DNA of 64,000 nt from an uncultured bacterium (lineage in GTDB: Bacteria; Bacillota; Clostridia; Lachnospirales; Lachnospiraceae). Made by a program: the position numbers and the translations under genes. The notes beneath the pieces were generated by a model. It saw only the letters and a program-made list of their open reading frames with translations, ran no database searches and was not told where the DNA came from. The stretch covers positions 1 through 64,000 of the forward strand of contig CAMWUN010000005.1 in assembly GCA_947177425.1 (NCBI GenBank). The letters are read 5' to 3'. Shown in pieces: positions 49,022 to 58,438 of the stretch (its first letter is position 1; the number at the start of each line of letters is the position of its first letter).

Positions 49022-51763
49022 TCATCCCCTGGCAGTTTTAAGCTGGGTGTTAAAGGCTTCTATCTGTTCCTCTGTCAGATTGACAAAAGGCGTATCGCTC
49101 AGCATCTCCACTGTCATATCATGCATGCCTCCCGGCACAGCCTTCCATCCCGGTATAAATGTCTCCACAACAGCCATGGCTTCGGGGTTCTCCAGCAGTT
49201 CCCTGAAAGGCGATTTGGATGAATACACCTTAATAATAGGCGTTTCGGGCAGATAGAAATAAGTATGGGTGCCCGCTTCCACCTCTTCCGGCTGTCTTGT
49301 TGTATTGGGGAGTATAATTTTTGCAGATGCCCCGAAAGGTACCGTCACTTTTAAGCGGAATTCCCCGCTCTGCTCCACCTGCCAGCTAATTTCATATGTT
49401 CCCGCTATGGACTGGTATTTCATGTCGCACTGTGTAATACGGTAGTCCGGCTGGGGTGCAATGGTCACATGGGTAAAACCTGGATTTTCCTCTTCCACAT
49501 GCAGTCCCGCCATATTCCGGTACATCCACTCCACAACGCTTCCGTAGGAATAGTGGTTCAAAGAATTCATCTCCGTGCCGCTTATTTTTCCGTCCGGCAG
49601 TATGGAGTTCCATCTCTCCCAGATTGTGGTTGCCCCCATATTTACCGCATACAGCCAGCTTGGGCATTCTTCATTTAAGAGAAGCTTATAAGCCAGTTCA
49701 TTGTTACCGTAATCAGACAAAACCCTGTTCAGGATATAGGTTCCCACAAATCCTGTTTTTAAGTATCCCTTGTTGACCTTCAGCTTTTCCTTAAGGAATT
49801 CTGCAATCCGCTCTTTGCTTCCTTCCGGTGCAAAATCCATATACAGTGCTACTGCATACGCGGTCTGTGTGGTCAGGCCAAGACGTCCGTTGGCTGTAAA
49901 ATACTCTGCCCCAAGGGCGGCCTTAATCTCTCCGGCCAGTTTCCCATAATAATCTGCTTCCTCTTTTTTTCCAAGAATTTCCGCCGCCTTTGCCACAATC
50001 CGGGCGGAATTATAATAATAGGCCGTGGCAATATAACCGTCCTCGGTAGAACCTTTAAAGCCGTCGTCCCCTTCCCCGTCCAACGCCAGCCAGTCTCCAA
50101 AATGGAATCCCACATCCCAGAAACGCCTGCCTCCGGTTTCTTCATCAATGCCTTTGATGTAGTCCACCCACTGTCTCATGCTCTCGAACTGCTCTTTTAA
50201 GATATGAATATCCCCATAGTACAGATAAAGATTCCATGGCAGGATTGTGGCTGCATCTCCCCATACAGAGCAGGTCGGCCCATTCTCATGGAAAGCCGGA
50301 ACCACCGATGTCACATGACCGTATTCCTTCTGTGTTTCATAAAGATCATGGCAGAATTTACGCAGGAAATTGTAGCTGTCCATGTTAAAACATGCTGTGC
50401 CCGAAAATACCTGTGTATCCGCCGTCCATCCCATCCGCTCGTCTCTCTGGGGACAGTCCGTGGGAACATCCACATAATTACACTTCTGCCCCCACATGGC
50501 ATTCTGAATCAGTTTATTTACTTTCTCATTATTGGTGGAAATCCATCCTGTCCGGTCAAGGTCACTATAAAGCACACAGCCGGTAAACTGCTCCGGCGTA
50601 AGTTCCTTCGTAAATCCCTCCACTTTCACATAGCGGAATCCATAATAGGTAAAATGGGGCTGCACGTATTTGGGAATACCGTCGGAAATATAAGTAAATT
50701 CCGCTTTTGCCGTGCGCAGGTTATCCCGGTAGAAGTTTCCCTCCTGCAGCACTTCCCCGAACTGCATATAAATTCTGACGCCTTTCGGCTCATCCACATA
50801 AAAACCCAGGAAACCCGCCATATTTTGTCCCATATCAATGACAGTCTCGCCTGCCGGCGTATGAATAATTCCAGCCGGCCTGATTTCCTCTTTGATAATG
50901 ACCGGCTGTCCGTATCTTGCAGTAAGGCGGCTTGTGGGGCCATCTAAAACCTCCGCAGCGTAACGGGGAGAGGGACCGGACGCAGGGGCATATGTTTCTC
51001 CGTCATAAATATTGCTGAACACCACATCCCCGGCAGACACTTCCCAGGATTCGTCAGAAATAATCCTGTCTTCGCTGCCTTCCTCATCCTGCATAACCAG
51101 TTCCAGAATCATTTTGTGCTGATCTCCATAGTTATTTACCGCATGGTCAAGGCCAAACCTTCCCATATACCACCCGTCAGCCAGAAATACTTCCAGTCTA
51201 TGGGAGCCGCTCTTTATTTCCACCTCATAGGTCTGATACTGTATCCACTGATTATAGTCCGTACAGCCCGGTGTCAGGTACTCGTTCCCTACCCGCTGTC
51301 CGTCAAGATACATTTCGTACAGGCCAAGTCCTGTAATATAGATCCTTGATTTTTGATAGGCTTTCTTCGTGGTGAATTCCTTCACCAGCATAGGATTGAT
51401 ATCCTTTAATTTCGTGGTTCCAATCCATCTGCCTTCCCAGGGTTCCTCCATTTTGGCTGTCTCAAACCATGCCGTATCGCTTATGGCGTGCTCCCCGTTA
51501 TCTCCCCATACCTCCACTTTCCAGTAATATCTGGTACGGGGCTTTAACTGAATTTTCAAATCAGTCCCTATGGTCTGTATTCCGGAAGATTTACCGGTAT
51601 CGTAAATAATTTCTTCAAAATCTTCATCCAGAGCCGCCAGAATCCGTACCGATTCCGCCTTCCTGGCTTCTGTATCCGTAACCTGAAAAGATACTCTGGG
51701 TGTCCGGATATCATATCCCAGAGGATTTGTGAGATGATTTGTCTGCAATCCTGTTATTTTCAT
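49022..51763 (-). CDS. Alpha-L-rhamnosidase, GH78
   Basis: DVPTDCPQRDERMGWTADTQVFSGTACFNM. Confidence 0.92.
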   Translation of the reverse strand: MKITGLQTNHLTNPLGYDIRTPRVSFQVTDTEARKAESVRILAALDEDFEEIIYDTGKSSGIQTIGTDLKIQLKPRTRYYWKVEVWGDNGEHAISDTAWFETAKMEEPWEGRWIGTTKLKDINPMLVKEFTTKKAYQKSRIYITGLGLYEMYLDGQRVGNEYLTPGCTDYNQWIQYQTYEVEIKSGSHRLEVFLADGWYMGRFGLDHAVNNYGDQHKMILELVMQDEEGSEDRIISDESWEVSAGDVVFSNIYDGETYAPASGPSPRYAAEVLDGPTSRLTARYGQPVIIKEEIRPAGIIHTPAGETVIDMGQNMAGFLGFYVDEPKGVRIYMQFGEVLQEGNFYRDNLRTAKAEFTYISDGIPKYVQPHFTYYGFRYVKVEGFTKELTPEQFTGCVLYSDLDRTGWISTNNEKVNKLIQNAMWGQKCNYVDVPTDCPQRDERMGWTADTQVFSGTACFNMDSYNFLRKFCHDLYETQKEYGHVTSVVPAFHENGPTCSVWGDAATILPWNLYLYYGDIHILKEQFESMRQWVDYIKGIDEETGGRRFWDVGFHFGDWLALDGEGDDGFKGSTEDGYIATAYYYNSARIVAKAAEILGKKEEADYYGKLAGEIKAALGAEYFTANGRLGLTTQTAYAVALYMDFAPEGSKERIAEFLKEKLKVNKGYLKTGFVGTYILNRVLSDYGNNELAYKLLLNEECPSWLYAVNMGATTIWERWNSILPDGKISGTEMNSLNHYSYGSVVEWMYRNMAGLHVEEENPGFTHVTIAPQPDYRITQCDMKYQSIAGTYEISWQVEQSGEFRLKVTVPFGASAKIILPNTTRQPEEVEAGTHTYFYLPETPIIKVYSSKSPFRELLENPEAMAVVETFIPGWKAVPGGMHDMTVEMLSDTPFVNLTEEQIEAFNTQLKTARG

Positions 51764-51794
51764 AGCTTACCTCTTCTTTTATGCTGGATTTTAC

Positions 51795-53504
51795 CTAAAA
51801 CTGTGCGCCCCATATGCCGCAGAAGGGATCCACCGGGCTGATGCCTTTAAATTCTGACCTTCCCATAATTTTCTCCACCACCTGGTCAACCACTTCTTCA
51901 CTTGGCGTATAGGCGTTGATAAAAGTCTTCACCATCGGCGCATCCACTAAATGGTAAGGGTTGGCAAGGGAAATAAACATGACCGGAACATCCATTAAAA
52001 ACCAGGGAGCATCCGACGCCATCAGATGTACCCAGTCAATCCTTCTGACGGACTGGTTACTTGCAGTGTCTATACATGCCACATATACTGCAAGATCAAA
52101 TTTACTCTTAATATCTTCCACGCCGCCTTCAAACATTTCATAAAAGTCGGGTTTTGTATAGTCAAAAAGGGAAACCTCAAAGCCTTCTTTTTCCAGCTTT
52201 TCTTTCACTTTGCCGATGGCCCCTTCGCCGTCCTTAAAGCCGCCGCCAATACGGTCCTCCAGCAGATAGAGACGGATCTTTTTATATTTATCAGGAGATA
52301 TGGGCAGCAGATTCTGGGTATCTTTTACCAGTGTTACAGCTTCATCCGCACATGCTTTCGTCCATGCTTTATGCTCCTGGCATCCCACAACATCCAAAGC
52401 CTCCCTGCCTGGAACAATGGTGCCTGCTTCTTTCTGTTCCGGAAGCCCCATCGCCGCTTTCATTGCAAGGATTCTGGTCACGGCCTCGTCCACTCTCTCC
52501 ATGGTCAGCCGCCCGTCCTTTAATGCGTCGCGTACAAACTGATAATCTTCACGGATGCTTTTGTTGAACAGAATCATGTCGCAGCCTGCCGCAAGCGCCG
52601 CCGGAACCGCTTCAGAGCGCTTCATCGGAGTGCAAAATCCCATCATAGGCGTTGCATCCGTAACGATCATTCCGTTAAATCCCAGTTTTCCCCGCAGAAG
52701 CCCCTGAAGGATTTCTTTGGATAAGGTAGCCGGAAGAATTTCTTCGTCCTTTATTTCCGGGTTAAAATGCCTGCTGTAGGCAGGCTGCAGAATATGCCCG
52801 ACCATAACAGAAAGCGTCCCTGCATCCACCACTTCCTGCCAGATGGCTCCGTAAGTCCTGTCATATTCTTCCACAGAAAGACTGTTGACAGAAGCCACCA
52901 GGTGCTGGTCCCTCTCGTCCACGCCGTCCCCCGGGAAATGCTTGACTGCCGCCGCAACACCATTGTCTTTAAGCCCTTTCAACTGTTCCTTTACGAAGCT
53001 GGTCACTCTCTCCTGTTTACTGCCAAAGGTACGGACATTGGTAATCGGGTTTCGGAAGTTCATATCCAAATCGCAGATTGGGGAAAATGCCCAGTTACAT
53101 CCAACTGCAATGGCTTCTTTTCCGGCAATCTCCCCCAGGCGGTATGCGTTAACCGGATTGTCCGTAGCCGCCACGCCCATAGGTCTGGAAAAATAAGTCC
53201 CGTCCGCACAAATACCGTTTCCGCCGGACTCCAGATTGGCGCCAAAAAGCATCGGCACTTTGGAATGTTCCTGTAAAAAACGGTGGGTCTTCTGTATGTC
53301 TGCCGCAGGCATCGGCCGGTACAGCATTGCCCCCGGTTTAAATTCATTCAGAAACTCCTGTAGAAACTCTTCCTCAATATTTCCGCCAATCGGACAGAAC
53401 ATCTGTCCAATTTTTTCCTCCACACTCAGTGAAGCAAGTGTCTCTGTTACCCATTTTTCCTTCTTTTCATCCAGAAAGAAGGGATTTGCTTTCAAATCTA
53501 CCAT
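51795..53504 (-). CDS. Glycoside hydrolase family 3 (beta-N-acetylhexosaminidase/NagZ-like)
   Basis: VAAAVKHFPGDGVDERDQHL, LGFNGMIVTDATPMMGF. Confidence 0.87.
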   Translation of the reverse strand: MVDLKANPFFLDEKKEKWVTETLASLSVEEKIGQMFCPIGGNIEEEFLQEFLNEFKPGAMLYRPMPAADIQKTHRFLQEHSKVPMLFGANLESGGNGICADGTYFSRPMGVAATDNPVNAYRLGEIAGKEAIAVGCNWAFSPICDLDMNFRNPITNVRTFGSKQERVTSFVKEQLKGLKDNGVAAAVKHFPGDGVDERDQHLVASVNSLSVEEYDRTYGAIWQEVVDAGTLSVMVGHILQPAYSRHFNPEIKDEEILPATLSKEILQGLLRGKLGFNGMIVTDATPMMGFCTPMKRSEAVPAALAAGCDMILFNKSIREDYQFVRDALKDGRLTMERVDEAVTRILAMKAAMGLPEQKEAGTIVPGREALDVVGCQEHKAWTKACADEAVTLVKDTQNLLPISPDKYKKIRLYLLEDRIGGGFKDGEGAIGKVKEKLEKEGFEVSLFDYTKPDFYEMFEGGVEDIKSKFDLAVYVACIDTASNQSVRRIDWVHLMASDAPWFLMDVPVMFISLANPYHLVDAPMVKTFINAYTPSEEVVDQVVEKIMGRSEFKGISPVDPFCGIWGAQF

Positions 53505-53751
53505 ACTTTTACCTCGTTTCTGCGCTGCTTCAAGTTATCCGTCAGTGCCTGTTTTATTTCGATTTAATACTGATATTAGTTTAACAATTCTGTTCCTGAT
53601 TACAATGTACATTTTTCCTGTCCACCCGACATATTTTCATGGGTTAAGAAAAACCCTTTCTGTGTTAAACCAAGATTCTGATAGACTCTGCATTCTGATT
53701 GTGCTATACTAAATTCATGTCAACAGTTGTTTTCCATTAGGAGATGATTTC

Positions 53752-53907
53752 ATGCCTTGTAACGGTGAGATTATAAAAGATGCAGCAGAACAATTCCCAA
53801 AAGTACAAGTCCATATCAAACGCGCAAATCTATTATGTACAGGCTGCGCTCTGATACATGTGGTTTGTAAAGGAGCCGTCAATGACATACTATATTACTT
53901 ATGGTAA
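53752..53907 (+). CDS. Putative 51-aa small ORF overlapping the AraC start
   Basis: AGGAGATGATTTC-ATG; MPCNGEIIKDAAEQFPKVQVHIKRANLLCTGCALIHVVCKGAVNDILYYLW; overlaps the downstream CDS by 26 nt. Confidence 0.5.
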   Translation: MPCNGEIIKDAAEQFPKVQVHIKRANLLCTGCALIHVVCKGAVNDILYYLW

Positions 53908-55000
53908 ATTTCAGCATTATCTGAAGGAATATTATATAAGAACCGGAAGCCGGATGCAGTTTCCGGAAATGATCAGCTATCTGAAACGCAAGGGGTTATT
54001 ATGTGAAGGCTGTCCTGAAAGCACGCCTGGCCATAAAATGTTTTCCCATATGTCAGACGATGAATTTGAAAAAATACTGGATAATATGGTTTTGACGATA
54101 ACGCCGGATCTGCAGCTTTCCCCTTATGTCAGAGAATCCTCCATCATCCCCACAGAACGGGATGTTTTTATTATCCGCCATCCCAGATATACCCGTCTGT
54201 TTCTGCATACGCATAATTATTTTGAGATCAATTTCGTGGCATCGGGAAGCTGTACCTTCTATTTTGAAAAAGAGTCCCGTGTGCTCAACGAAGGAGAATT
54301 TTGCATTATTGCGCCCGAATCCCGGCATGATTTATCCATCAGCGACGAGTCCATTGTATTTTGCATGATGCTTCGGAAAAGTACCTTTAACACCACCTTC
54401 TTTTCCCTGCTGTCACAGAAGGATTTGCTCTCGCTGTTTTTCCGGACTATCCTGCAGGGGAATTCCCGCCCTAATTATCTTCTGTTTTTTGTAAAAGATA
54501 CTGACTGGATTAAAACAATTATTCACAACGCACTGGGAGAATGCCACAAAAACGATTCCTACAGCAATATAAGCTGCATCAACTGGATGAATCTTCTGTT
54601 CTCCACTTTGCTTCGCAACTACAGCCAGACCCTGCAGTTCTATAATTATCAGATGGGTTCCGATTTTTCACTGGTACTGCAGTATATCCAGCACAACTAC
54701 CAGACGCTGACTCTTTCTTCCCTTGCGGAATTTTTCCATTACAGCGAACCCCATCTGTGTACCTTAATTAAACAGAACACCGGATACAGCTTTACAGAGT
54801 TAATCAGGCAGCTTCGTATGGCAGACGCCGTCAGCTACCTGATCAACACAAATTTAAAGGTAAGCGAAATCGCGGAGCGGATCGGCTATAATTCAGCGGA
54901 TCATTTCTCCCGTGTGTTCCGCAATGCCTATAAGATGTCTCCCCAGGAATACCGGAAAACCCAGTCTTCCCCACAGGAGACGTTTATTCCGTTTGCCTGA
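53882..55000 (+). CDS. AraC family transcriptional regulator
   Basis: Cupin-like N-terminus, C-terminal AraC HTH; RBS aaaggag before ATG 53882. Confidence 0.87.
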   Translation: MTYYITYGKFQHYLKEYYIRTGSRMQFPEMISYLKRKGLLCEGCPESTPGHKMFSHMSDDEFEKILDNMVLTITPDLQLSPYVRESSIIPTERDVFIIRHPRYTRLFLHTHNYFEINFVASGSCTFYFEKESRVLNEGEFCIIAPESRHDLSISDESIVFCMMLRKSTFNTTFFSLLSQKDLLSLFFRTILQGNSRPNYLLFFVKDTDWIKTIIHNALGECHKNDSYSNISCINWMNLLFSTLLRNYSQTLQFYNYQMGSDFSLVLQYIQHNYQTLTLSSLAEFFHYSEPHLCTLIKQNTGYSFTELIRQLRMADAVSYLINTNLKVSEIAERIGYNSADHFSRVFRNAYKMSPQEYRKTQSSPQETFIPFA

Positions 55001-55051
55001 TATCCGCGAAACTGCCGCTAGTCAGCATATACAAAGGTATTACATGCATTT

Positions 55052-56542
55052 TTATATGATTTCAAATTCTGCAAAGTCAAGGCTGCCATCCAGAATTCTG
55101 AAATACACTGCATGATTTCCGGCTGGTACAGGGTTTTCCCCAAAAGAAATTTCCATCTCTTTAAATTTCGCCGAGTCAAGGCTGACACTGCCCAGAACAT
55201 CCTTATCCGGCATGTCTGTGCTGAATCCAATACGACCTTTTCCCCGTGCCAGGACTTTTACCCCTGTCTCGTCTCCGTCAAAAGACAGATATTTAAATCC
55301 GCAGACAGCCCCGCTTCTCATATTGCATATATAGGGGCGAACCCCTTTTTCCCCATCCTTCCAGGGTTCCTGTGTAATATAGGGCATCTCCCGGGGCAGT
55401 TCCAGCATGCCTCCCTCCGGCCCTGTCATTACCACCTGCCCTACCTTTAATCTGTCCCTTTCGGTCAGATGGCAGGCAATGTAGGTCTGATATCTTCCCC
55501 TGGCCGGAAGCGGTCCCCCGTTCAGCCCACAGCTTGTCATTTCTGTCTGGGGTATGGTTCCATCCTCCAGCATAGTCACCTTTTCCGCCACCCCCTGCCG
55601 TGAAAAAGCAGTGCCGTGGGTATGCCGGTGTCCGAAAATAAAATAGTCCTCTCCCACCTGCACCAGTCCGCCGTGATTATTTCCCGTATAGTTTACCGCC
55701 AGTTCATTTCCCTGATATCCAATATCTCCGTTAGAATGAATCACCCCCCGGTATTCAAACGGACCTTCCGGTGTCCTGGACATTCCATAGCAGAGTTCAT
55801 GTCCCTGCAGGCTGGAATACACCAGATAATACCAGTCCTTGTAGTGGCGGATACTGGATGCTTCAAAAAAAGGATGCTCCTCATAGGATGTCCCTTTGGC
55901 CGTATCACAGCCATTAGCTACACAGACCGGTTCGCTGATAATCGTGTGCATGTCGTCCGCCAGACGCACCATCATTGCACCGGGAATCTCCAGTTTTTCC
56001 ATTCCCGGAAAACGTACCGGAGGGCAGAACCCGTAATACAGATAATTTCCGCCTTCCTCACTTAAAACAGCAGGGTCGAACCATCTTCCCACATCCGGTC
56101 TGCTTCCGTCCTGCCTTGCCACGAAATCCAGAAATTCGTACTTTCCTGCCGGCGTATCGCACACTGCCACAGAAATGATATTAGTGAAGTCCAGTGAATA
56201 ATATAGATAATATCTGCCATCCGGCCCCTTAGCCACATCCGGCGCATATAAAAGGTGTGCCTGCCCTGTAGAAAAAGCGCTGTCATACAGCGGAATTTCC
56301 TTATCATATGGCGCCCCGTTAATTGGATCCTGCTCTTTGCGGTAAATAACGCCTTCATATCTCCAGTCCCCCAAATCCTCCGCCGGAGCGCTCCAGCACA
56401 CATAATCCTCCACACAGAAAGCCTGTGCGCCAGCCTTGTCATGGCTGCCGTAAATATAAACTCTTCCGTTAAATAAATGAGGTTCCCCGTCCGGGACAAA
56501 CTCCCAGAAAGGCAGATACGGATTTAATCCCAATTTCTTCAT
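55052..56542 (-). CDS. Glycoside hydrolase family 43
   Basis: NPYLPFWEFVPDGEPHLFNGRVYIYGSHD, YAPDVAKGPDGRYYLYYS; start trimmed to MKKLGLN. Confidence 0.88.
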   Translation of the reverse strand: MKKLGLNPYLPFWEFVPDGEPHLFNGRVYIYGSHDKAGAQAFCVEDYVCWSAPAEDLGDWRYEGVIYRKEQDPINGAPYDKEIPLYDSAFSTGQAHLLYAPDVAKGPDGRYYLYYSLDFTNIISVAVCDTPAGKYEFLDFVARQDGSRPDVGRWFDPAVLSEEGGNYLYYGFCPPVRFPGMEKLEIPGAMMVRLADDMHTIISEPVCVANGCDTAKGTSYEEHPFFEASSIRHYKDWYYLVYSSLQGHELCYGMSRTPEGPFEYRGVIHSNGDIGYQGNELAVNYTGNNHGGLVQVGEDYFIFGHRHTHGTAFSRQGVAEKVTMLEDGTIPQTEMTSCGLNGGPLPARGRYQTYIACHLTERDRLKVGQVVMTGPEGGMLELPREMPYITQEPWKDGEKGVRPYICNMRSGAVCGFKYLSFDGDETGVKVLARGKGRIGFSTDMPDKDVLGSVSLDSAKFKEMEISFGENPVPAGNHAVYFRILDGSLDFAEFEII

Positions 56543-56598
56543 TTTCAATTCCCTTCCTTTATCCAGTTTAATATCGTGGTTCTCAAGCGCTTCCATTC

Positions 56599-56622
56599 TC
56601 TGCAAGCCAGCTTACTGATACA
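56599..56622 (-). repeat. Diverged member of dispersed intergenic repeat
   Basis: Minus strand TGTATCAGTAAGCTGGCTTGCAGA. Confidence 0.45.
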
Positions 56623-56672
56623 AAAAAGGGTATTCTTTCCGTTTTAGCCAACCTGAAGAATACCCTCCTTAA
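56622..56672 (-). terminator. Intrinsic terminator
   Basis: GGGTATTCTT...AAGAATACCC with flanking A/T runs. Confidence 0.72.
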
Positions 56673-56754
56673 CCTTTTATACTTTTCTATAAACTTCTTA
56701 CTTCCTGTTCGTAACAGTTCAGCCTTCGGCCAAACTGTTACTCCTGTTCATCTT

Positions 56755-58188
56755 TTAGACAGTTTCATTTGCCTGATGCTCTGCTGCCATCTTCGCTTTC
56801 ATTTCAGCAATCTCCGGGAAGAATTTCTTCAGCGGATAGAATATCATCAGTACAAGAATCACTGCAGATACAATTGCCGGAATCAGGAAACGAATCATAT
56901 TGGTACCCATAATTGCTGTCTCAGACTGCCCAAAAGGCCCTAACTGTGCGTCAAATCCGCAAATAGCCAGAATAGCCAGCATACCGGAATTTACCACTGT
57001 ATTACCACATTTTTGGGCAAAACCTTTTACAGAAGAAATAACGCCGTTTAACTGTTTGCCCTCTTTGAGCATAATAAAATCAATAGTATCATTTACAAGG
57101 ACATTTACCAAAGCATTTACCATAGCTCCTACCAGGGTTGCAACAAAGGACAGGATACAGCAATACATAAAGTTCATACGTCCTGTAAAGTACAGAAGAA
57201 TGTAGCAGATAACCGTCAACGCCTGGGAAACAATCAGCGCTTTATAACCTGTCTTAAACTTCTTTAAGAAAATCGGCATGAGCACCATCATTGAGAACAG
57301 TGCGCCCATGGAAATGAATCCCATATAAGTGGAAATAGTACCGCCGATGGTTGCCCCAATCATCCCCTCGTCCATAGTTGCAAAGTCTACTCTCTGTCCT
57401 GCAAGGATATACTGTGCATAATATACGGAAGAAGCAAACATAAAACCGTAAGAAATGGAAGCCAGGCACCATGTTATCATTACCGGCCAGATTTCTTTAT
57501 GACGGAATACAAAAACCAACTGTTTCAGACCGCCGTCTCCTTTTACCTTGGGGGCTACATAACGCTCCTCGGAGGTTTTGTACAGGCCCCAGAAGGAGAT
57601 AATTGCGAATACAGCATAAACGCACATAATGTTGCGGTAACTTCCAAAAATCTGCACTAACTGGGTGGAGAATGTGGACGCAATTGTAAACATCAGCGCA
57701 CAGACGCCTGCACCTTTTGCCACCACATCGTTACGCTCCTGATCGTCCAGTGTCATAGCAGGCAGGATTGCCATCTGAGGCATGGTATATGCAGTTACAA
57801 TCATGCCATAGAACATATATGTAATGCAGACATAAATACATTTTGCCATGGGACTTCCCTGAATGAATCCCGGATTGCTGAACAGCAGAAACATATCTAC
57901 CAGCAGGAATACTGGTGTAAAGGTAAACCATGTGCGGTAGCGTCCCCATCTGGGGTTCATGGTATCACAGACAACCCCCATCATAGGGTCATTAATTGCA
58001 TCCCACAAAGTACAAATTAACAGAATAACAGATAGCTGCGCTGCAGTGATTCCGATTTCCTCCTGCACATATAAGGAAAAATAGGAGGCAATTGTCGCTG
58101 CAATTGCCATAGCGCCGCCGTTCACAGATGTTGCGTGAAACCAGACAAATGCTTTACTGAGTCCTTTTTTCTTAGGTTGATTACTCAT
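56755..58188 (-). CDS. MFS transporter, GPH family
   Basis: Polytopic ORF; CTLWDAINDPMMGVVCDTMNPRWGRYR. Confidence 0.9.
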   Translation of the reverse strand: MSNQPKKKGLSKAFVWFHATSVNGGAMAIAATIASYFSLYVQEEIGITAAQLSVILLICTLWDAINDPMMGVVCDTMNPRWGRYRTWFTFTPVFLLVDMFLLFSNPGFIQGSPMAKCIYVCITYMFYGMIVTAYTMPQMAILPAMTLDDQERNDVVAKGAGVCALMFTIASTFSTQLVQIFGSYRNIMCVYAVFAIISFWGLYKTSEERYVAPKVKGDGGLKQLVFVFRHKEIWPVMITWCLASISYGFMFASSVYYAQYILAGQRVDFATMDEGMIGATIGGTISTYMGFISMGALFSMMVLMPIFLKKFKTGYKALIVSQALTVICYILLYFTGRMNFMYCCILSFVATLVGAMVNALVNVLVNDTIDFIMLKEGKQLNGVISSVKGFAQKCGNTVVNSGMLAILAICGFDAQLGPFGQSETAIMGTNMIRFLIPAIVSAVILVLMIFYPLKKFFPEIAEMKAKMAAEHQANETV

Positions 58189-58365
58189 TTCATTCCTTCC
58201 CTTCTCATTAATTTTCATGCAGACCCTGATCCTTTCCTCCAGCCATCCTGTTTATACAGCTTCAGGCGGCCCATAAACGTTCCTGCATTTTATGTTTTAA
58301 TAATACCGAATTACAAATTGTTATTAAATGTTGTTTTTTTAGTTATATCCGACATTTTTTCCTAT

Positions 58366-58408
58366 ATGACAAAAATGAGGGTATCTTTTTACAGATACTC
58401 TCATTTTC
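58366..58408 (-). terminator. Intrinsic terminator
   Basis: AAAATGAGgGTATC-tttttaca-GATACtCTCATTTT. Confidence 0.78.
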
Positions 58409-58438
58409 AGACATGTTTACCTATATTCTGTTCCCAAA

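Noticed and set aside
54053-54328. 91-aa minus-strand ORF inside the AraC gene
   Set aside because: Antisense shadow without RBS or motifs.
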